This document shows positions 6,349-9,764 of a stretch of DNA of 9,764 nucleotides, in pieces. The position numbers were made by a program, and so were the translations under genes. The notes beneath the pieces are model-generated. The model saw only the letters and a program-made list of their open reading frames with translations, did no database searches and was not told the origin of the DNA. Source of the stretch: Candidatus Aminicenantota bacterium (lineage in GTDB: Bacteria > Acidobacteriota > Aminicenantia > Aminicenantales > JAFGAV01); NCBI GenBank assembly GCA_016867615.1, contig VGJG01000037.1, forward strand, positions 1 to 9,764, written 5' to 3'. Each line of letters opens with the position of its first letter. Within the stretch, counting starts at the first letter, position 1.

Positions 6349-6377
6349 TATTTACAGTTTCCATAAGGCAAAGTCAA
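6349..6377 (-). promoter_or_regulatory. Sigma-70-type promoter of the TPR gene
   Basis: TTGACT (6377-6372), a 17-nt spacer and TAAATA (6354-6349) on the minus strand lie between the acyltransferase stop and the TPR start. The TPR gene can therefore be transcribed on its own, with a leader of about 20 nt holding the ribosome binding site. Confidence 0.7.
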
Positions 6378-6415
6378 GCCGCCTGAGGACGGATTGTTTG
6401 CCTGAAAGCTCTGTC

Positions 6416-7096
6416 TCAATAATCCGTCGCTGCGGGCGGAATCGCCGCCGCCTTGCTGACCGCGGCGGCATCCAGGTCGTTCAGGGCCTTTTCCACGCCC
6501 TGCCGCGCCTTTTCCAGTTTTTCCCCCGCCAGCCCGGCCTCCACGGCGATCGGCCGGCCGAAAACGGCCGCGACGCGGCTGAAAGGCGGGAACACGAGGA
6601 AACGGTCCCAGCTGCGGAGGCATCTCCCGCGGGAAGCGGAAAAAGAAAAGGGCACGATCAAAGCGCCCGTCTGCTGCGCCAGTTTCAGGCAGCCCTCTTT
6701 CAGGGCGCGGCTCGGGCCGCGCGGACCGTCGGGAACGATGATGACCTCGCCCCCGGCGCGAAGCTCGCGGACCATGGCGGCCCAGGCCTTGGCGACCGCG
6801 TGCGAGCCCGACCCGCGCAGGACTTTGTACCCCCAGCGGCTCATGATCCGGGCCGGGATCTCTCCGTCGCGGCTGGGACTGACGAGGGGCATGATGCCCC
6901 GCTTGCGGAAAAAATACGGCACGATGAAGATGCGGCTGTGCCACATGATGAGGACGACCGGCTTGCCGGACCGGCGCAGGGCCCGGTAGGGCTCCTCCCC
7001 CGAGACCGTCCAGCGGCAGAGCTTGAACCACGTCCAGAAGAGGGGCTTGCCCAGGACATCGATGAGCGCCCGGCGGAGACGTTCGGAGAGAGCCAT
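6416..7096 (-). CDS. DUF374 lysophospholipid acyltransferase-like protein
   Basis: A 226-residue membrane-associated acyltransferase-like protein of the DUF374 family. Recognisable blocks are VLIMWHSRIF (48-57), the catalytic-type His53 with SPSRDGE (73-79), RGSGSHAV (94-101), the strongly conserved PDGPRGP (122-128) and IVPFSFSASR (147-156) with RSWDRF (161-166). DUF374 proteins are related to LpxL/PlsC acyltransferases and are thought to act on lipid or lipid A-like substrates at the inner membrane; the true substrate is not shown here. I chose ATG 7096 over ATG 7120: a TATCAT ends 8 nt before it, the upstream Met lies inside the promoter region, and neither start has a Shine-Dalgarno sequence. 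The last 15 or so residues are alanine-rich and probably disordered. The symporter gene lies 30 nt upstream on the same strand. Confidence 0.92.
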   Translation of the reverse strand: MALSERLRRALIDVLGKPLFWTWFKLCRWTVSGEEPYRALRRSGKPVVLIMWHSRIFIVPYFFRKRGIMPLVSPSRDGEIPARIMSRWGYKVLRGSGSHAVAKAWAAMVRELRAGGEVIIVPDGPRGPSRALKEGCLKLAQQTGALIVPFSFSASRGRCLRSWDRFLVFPPFSRVAAVFGRPIAVEAGLAGEKLEKARQGVEKALNDLDAAAVSKAAAIPPAATDY

Positions 7097-7104
7097 GGCG
7101 CCCC

Positions 7105-7134
7105 ATGATAGCGCAAACATCGTCCGTCAGTAAA
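7105..7134 (-). promoter_or_regulatory. Promoter abutting the acyltransferase start
   Basis: On the minus strand TATCAT (7110-7105) ends 8 nt before ATG 7096; TTTACT (7134-7129), 18 nt upstream, is a fair -35 and runs into the symporter stop codon. Initiation would fall within a base or two of the start codon. Confidence 0.45.
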
Positions 7135-8563
7135 CGCGCGAGCCGCCGGACCGGCGATGGGCCATGCCGCGCTTCAGGGCTTCGAGGGCCGCGCCGAGGA
7201 TAAAACCGGCCAGGCCCAGTCCCAGTCCCCAGGGAACGGAATGCGGCCAGGGGGGGAGGCGGAGGGAGAGGAGCCCGGAAGCGGAGGCGAAACCGGCCAG
7301 GGAAAACCCGCCTCCCAGGGCAAGACTCAGCAGACCGGCGAGAGGCAGCTTCCTTTTCATGAACAGCATGGCCAGGCCCGGTATGAACAGCCCCTCGGTC
7401 ATGATCTCCGAGGCCAGGCCCAGCGTTTTGAGGATGCTCTGGAAGCGCGTGGCGACCAGAAAGGCCAGTCCGCCGATGAGGAGCGTCGCCGCCCGGCCGA
7501 GCACGACCTCTCTTCGTCCGGACGCGTTCCTGAAGAACTCCCTCAAAACATCGCGGGTCAGGAGAAACGCGCCGGCGTTGACGGCCGTGTCCAGGGTGGA
7601 AAGGATGGCCGCGATGACGGCCACGAACAGAAGCCCGGCCAGGACGCCCGGCAGATGACCGACGACGGCTTCGGCCAGAAGGGGATGGGCGGGACGCGCC
7701 TCCCCGTACAGCGGAAGGAACAGCATCCCGGAAGCGACGATGAGCGCGTACACGAGGAGAAAAGCCGCCGAAGAGGCCAGAAGCCCCCGGCGGGCGGACC
7801 GCGCCGATCGCGCCGCCTGGATGCGCTGCCAGATGACGGGCGAGACGAGCCAGGCCGGCACAAAGGACAGGACGACGAGCGCGCTCTCCCCCCAGCCGGA
7901 AAACAGGTTCAGGATTCCCTCCCTTCCCGGACGGGAGGCCGATTCCAGGACGGCGGCCGGGGAGGACGCCCCCATGAGCCAGACGAACAGGCCGATGAGG
8001 CCCGACAGAAGAAGGATGAGATGCAGCCGGTCCGTAAAGGCGACGATGAAAAATCCGCCCAGGGTGATGACCAGCAAGACGACGGCCGCGCCCGCGGCCA
8101 GACAGAAGAAATAGGACCGTCCCAGAAAGAGCTCGAGAAAGGAGCCGACGGCCACCAGTTGGGAGGCGGCGAAAAGAACCATATACCAGACGATGAGCAG
8201 GGCGGCCAGGTGCCGGAAAGCGCGCCCGTAGCGTACCTCGGCCAGGTCGGCCAGCGTCAGGCCAGGAAGGCGATGGATGGGACCCGCCAGGAGCAGGCCG
8301 AAGATCAAAGTGGTCAGGACGGCCGGCAGGCCGATGAGCCACAGGGCCCTCAGCCCCGAGCGGAAGGCCTGGTCGGTCGTGACCAAAACGGAGCTCGCCC
8401 CGATCCACGAGGCGCAGACGGTGAAGAACAGCATCGGGGCGGAAAGCTTCCGGGAAGCCAGAAAAAAATCCTCGAGGCCCCTCATCTTCCTGGAGAACGC
8501 GACGCCCACGCCGGCCAGCAGGGCGAGGTAGCCCAGGAACAGAAGCAGGAATCCGGTTTTCAT
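7127..8563 (-). CDS. Sodium:solute symporter (SSS family)
   Basis: A 478-residue inner-membrane transporter with about 13 hydrophobic segments. Family features are the N-terminal helix followed by DFFLASRKL (32-40), the broken helix CASWIGASS (50-58) and ILSTLDTAVNAGAF (320-333), where Ser322-Thr323 match the Na2-site Ser/Thr pair of SSS transporters. A sodium-coupled uptake role is therefore likely; the substrate (sugar, amino acid, carboxylate or other) cannot be told. I chose ATG 8563: it starts right before the first membrane helix and has GAGGAACGGG upstream, although the spacing is long. ATG 8581 adds only a polar hexapeptide and has no ribosome binding site. It faces lolA across a 165-nt region that holds promoters for both. 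Confidence 0.9.
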   Translation of the reverse strand: MKTGFLLLFLGYLALLAGVGVAFSRKMRGLEDFFLASRKLSAPMLFFTVCASWIGASSVLVTTDQAFRSGLRALWLIGLPAVLTTLIFGLLLAGPIHRLPGLTLADLAEVRYGRAFRHLAALLIVWYMVLFAASQLVAVGSFLELFLGRSYFFCLAAGAAVVLLVITLGGFFIVAFTDRLHLILLLSGLIGLFVWLMGASSPAAVLESASRPGREGILNLFSGWGESALVVLSFVPAWLVSPVIWQRIQAARSARSARRGLLASSAAFLLVYALIVASGMLFLPLYGEARPAHPLLAEAVVGHLPGVLAGLLFVAVIAAILSTLDTAVNAGAFLLTRDVLREFFRNASGRREVVLGRAATLLIGGLAFLVATRFQSILKTLGLASEIMTEGLFIPGLAMLFMKRKLPLAGLLSLALGGGFSLAGFASASGLLSLRLPPWPHSVPWGLGLGLAGFILGAALEALKRGMAHRRSGGSRVY

Positions 8564-8625
8564 CTCAGACCCGTTCCTCATCCGAGCGCCGTGCTTTTAT
8601 GCCCGGAGCCCTCCAAGGAGGCCTC

Positions 8626-8654
8626 AGTATGCGTTTTTCGGGAGGCGGGGTCAA
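8626..8654 (-). promoter_or_regulatory. Promoter of the symporter gene
   Basis: TTGACC (8654-8649), a 17-nt spacer and CATACT (8631-8626) on the minus strand give a reasonable sigma-70-type promoter with a leader of about 55 nt before ATG 8563. Confidence 0.55.
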
Positions 8655-8682
8655 GGCGACCCCGGCCGTTTCCCCGGGTCGC
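8647..8682. promoter_or_regulatory. GGGTC/GACCC inverted repeats over the symporter -35, possible operator
   Basis: GGGGTC (8647-8652) and GACCCC (8658-8663) form a perfect 6-bp inverted repeat with a 5-nt gap. GCGACCC (8656-8662) also pairs with GGGTCGC (8676-8682). The first arm overlaps the symporter -35 (8649-8654), so a bound regulator could control this divergent region. Confidence 0.35.
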
Positions 8683-8713
8683 GCCGGAGGGGGGGGAAAA
8701 CCGGTTCGGGTTG

Positions 8714-8722
8714 TGGTATAAA
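8714..8722 (+). promoter_or_regulatory. Extended -10 element abutting the lolA start
   Basis: TGGTATAAA fits an extended -10 (TG, one base, TATAAA). The hexamer (8717-8722) ends 6 nt before ATG 8729, and no ribosome binding site or -35 is visible, so the transcript is probably leaderless. Confidence 0.55.
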
Positions 8723-8728
8723 AACCCC

Positions 8729-9406
8729 ATGAGACTGAAGACGGCTCTCGCTCTCCTCCTTCTCCCCGCCGGCTGGACGCTCCCGGCGGCTCTCCAGGCT
8801 CCGGGCATGACGGCCGAAGAAGCCGCCCTCCGCCTGGAACAGAGGCTGAGAGGCCTCCGCTCGCTCCAGGCCGAATTCGAACAGACATACCGGCCGGCTT
8901 CTCTGGCCTCCCCCCTCGTGGAAAAGGGACGGTTCTTTTTCCGCGGGCCGGACCGCATGCGCTGGGAATACATCGAGCCCGAAGTCAAGGTCTTTCTCTA
9001 CCGGGAGGGTCTGTTCGAGCAGTATTATCCCGAGGACAAACAGCTCATCCGCACCCGGATCTCGCCGGGGGATTCCGGGGCGGAAATCCTGTCCCTCCTG
9101 ACCGGGGCCAAAAATATCGGCGACGATTACGCGCTCGAGCTCACCTCCGGTCCCGAGACCGGGAACACAGCGACCCGGCTCAAGCTCACCCCCCGACGGG
9201 AAGAGGAGTTCCGAACGATCTTCCTCGACGTCAACCGGGCCACGTTCCTTCTGGACCAGGCCGTGTTCGTCGATTTCGCCGGCAACAGGACGGAATTCCG
9301 GTTCAAAAAGGCCCGGACCGACGCGCCGCTGTCCCCCGATGTCTTCACCCTCAAGGTCCCCGAGGGCTGCGAGGTCATCGAAGACCTCGCTCCCCGGCGA
9401 ACCTGA
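8729..9406 (+). CDS. lolA: Outer-membrane lipoprotein carrier protein LolA
   Basis: A 225-residue periplasmic chaperone that carries lipoproteins from the LolCDE complex to the outer membrane. A Sec signal peptide covers about 1-23 (MRLK, hydrophobic 5-22). The mature part shows the LolA pattern: SLQAEFEQTY (45-54), KGRFFFRGPDRMRWEYIEP (66-84), FLYREGLFEQYYPEDKQ (89-105), the late strand LDVNRATFLLDQAVFVDF (166-183) and the terminal FTLKVPEG (206-213). The length is normal. An open frame extends far upstream over the symporter gene on the other strand, but it is shadow; ATG 8729 is the only start that gives a signal peptide. The sigma factor gene follows 43 nt downstream. Its presence supports a diderm envelope. 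Confidence 0.92.
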   Translation: MRLKTALALLLLPAGWTLPAALQAPGMTAEEAALRLEQRLRGLRSLQAEFEQTYRPASLASPLVEKGRFFFRGPDRMRWEYIEPEVKVFLYREGLFEQYYPEDKQLIRTRISPGDSGAEILSLLTGAKNIGDDYALELTSGPETGNTATRLKLTPRREEEFRTIFLDVNRATFLLDQAVFVDFAGNRTEFRFKKARTDAPLSPDVFTLKVPEGCEVIEDLAPRRT

Positions 9407-9426
9407 AGGCCGTTTCATCGTATAAG
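9398..9426 (+). promoter_or_regulatory. Possible promoter of the sigma factor gene
   Basis: TATAAG (9421-9426) could serve as a -10. Alternatively CGAACC (9398-9403), 15 nt and CGTATAA (9419-9425) resemble the GAAC...CGTA form of ECF-sigma promoters, which would fit self-regulation. The proposed -35 overlaps the end of lolA. The call is tentative. Confidence 0.3.
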
Positions 9427-9437
9427 GTCAAGAGGCC

Positions 9438-9443
9438 GGGAAG
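9438..9443 (+). promoter_or_regulatory. Ribosome binding site of the sigma factor gene
   Basis: GGGAAG lies 6 nt before ATG 9450, a modest Shine-Dalgarno sequence supporting this start. Confidence 0.45.
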
Positions 9444-9449
9444 TCTCTC

Positions 9450-9764
9450 ATGTCGGACGATCGGGAACTGGTCAGCCGCACGCTGCGGGGAGATCGGAGC
9501 GCTTTCGAGGCCATCGTCCTCCGGCACCAGCAGCCCCTGTTCAATTATCTGGGCCGGCTGGTGGGCGAGAGGGAGACGGCGCTCGATTTCACCCAGGAGG
9601 TGTTCTTGAGGGCTTTCGCCAACCTGCGCTCCTTCCGGCCGGAGTACAAGTTCACCACCTGGCTGTACCGCATCGCCACGAACTACATCATCGATCACTG
9701 GCGGAAGAAAAAGCTGCCCTGCCTGTCCCTGGACCGGCCGGCCGACGCGAAGACGGATGCTCCA
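9450..9764 (+). CDS. ECF-type RNA polymerase sigma factor, N-terminal part
   Basis: The first 105 residues are visible and the frame is open at the right edge. Region 2 is clear: DRSAFEAIVLRHQQPLFNYLGRLVG (split around 15-39), DFTQEVFLRAFANLRSF (46-62) and FTTWLYRIATNYIIDHWRKKK (68-88), the parts that bind core polymerase and recognise the -10. After it comes a linker rich in Asp, Pro and Ala; region 4 lies outside. The short start and lack of region 1 fit the ECF (RpoE-like) group, often paired with an anti-sigma factor, which may lie next downstream. Its position after lolA hints at envelope-stress control, but this is inference. Confidence 0.93.
   Translation, partial: MSDDRELVSRTLRGDRSAFEAIVLRHQQPLFNYLGRLVGERETALDFTQEVFLRAFANLRSFRPEYKFTTWLYRIATNYIIDHWRKKKLPCLSLDRPADAKTDAP

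Noticed and set aside
6348..8408. Very long open frame (686 codons) on the minus strand across the acyltransferase and symporter genes
   Set aside because: It is out of frame with two well-recognised genes, is rich in Arg, Gly, Pro and Ser as expected for a GC-rich shadow, and has no recognisable motif.
8612..8623. CCTCC-AA-GGAGG inverted repeat in the symporter leader, considered as a riboswitch or attenuator
   Set aside because: The two-base loop is too tight for a normal hairpin, and no second structure or U-tract accompanies it.
7157..8728. Long plus-strand open frame leading into lolA
   Set aside because: It is antisense to the symporter and low in complexity (Gln, Gly, Glu, Arg). LolA needs its signal peptide at the N-terminus, which occurs only from ATG 8729.
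1..9764. Possible new defence or mobile island
   Set aside because: Apart from the truncated recombinase start, the genes are envelope, transport and metabolic types with uniform GC content. No defence-type domains, repeats or transposase genes were seen.

Overview
This is a GC-rich bacterial window with tightly packed genes: ten complete protein genes and two cut by the window edges. There are no rRNA or tRNA genes, insertion sequences, CRISPR arrays or phage genes. LolA, Tat- and Sec-type signal peptides and an ECF-type sigma factor point to a diderm bacterium. The mix of a Tat-exported iron-sulfur aldo/keto reductase, a subtilase with a long propeptide-like N-terminus, an AMMECR1 protein and a periplasmic RMDN-like TPR protein would suit an Acidobacteriota- or Aminicenantota-like lineage. 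That placement is an impression from gene content, not a phylogenetic result.

Layout. Positions 1-713 (minus) hold a GloB-type metallo-beta-lactamase-fold hydrolase that runs by an ATGA stop/start overlap into the N-terminus of a tyrosine recombinase cut at the left edge. Divergent from it (plus) lie a SAM methyltransferase (849-1652), a small protein resembling a JAMM/MPN domain with all its metal ligands lost (1702-2097), and, overlapping that by 8 bp, an AMMECR1-family protein (2090-2656). An AT-rich promoter and palindrome (2666-2710) then precede a two-gene unit: a Tat-exported aldo/keto reductase with two [4Fe-4S] motifs (2778-4001) and a secreted subtilisin-like protease (4022-5506). 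This unit converges on a minus-strand group: a periplasmic RMDN-like TPR protein (5527-6321), a DUF374 lysophospholipid acyltransferase-like protein (6416-7096) and a sodium:solute symporter (7127-8563). Divergent from the symporter are lolA (8729-9406) and the start of an ECF sigma factor (9450 to the right edge).

How the genes relate. The common theme is the cell envelope: exported redox enzyme, secreted protease, periplasmic TPR protein, acyltransferase, solute uptake and lipoprotein trafficking. They look like neighbouring small transcription units rather than one pathway. I found no clear new defence or mobile system.

The most notable observations are: (1) four genes (849, 1702, 7096, 8729) have a -10-like hexamer ending only 6-8 nt before the start codon and no Shine-Dalgarno sequence, which suggests leaderless mRNAs, while other genes in the same window have normal promoters and ribosome binding sites; (2) the ligand-less JAMM-like protein coupled to AMMECR1; and (3) a bacterial secreted relative of the eukaryotic RMDN/FAM82 proteins.
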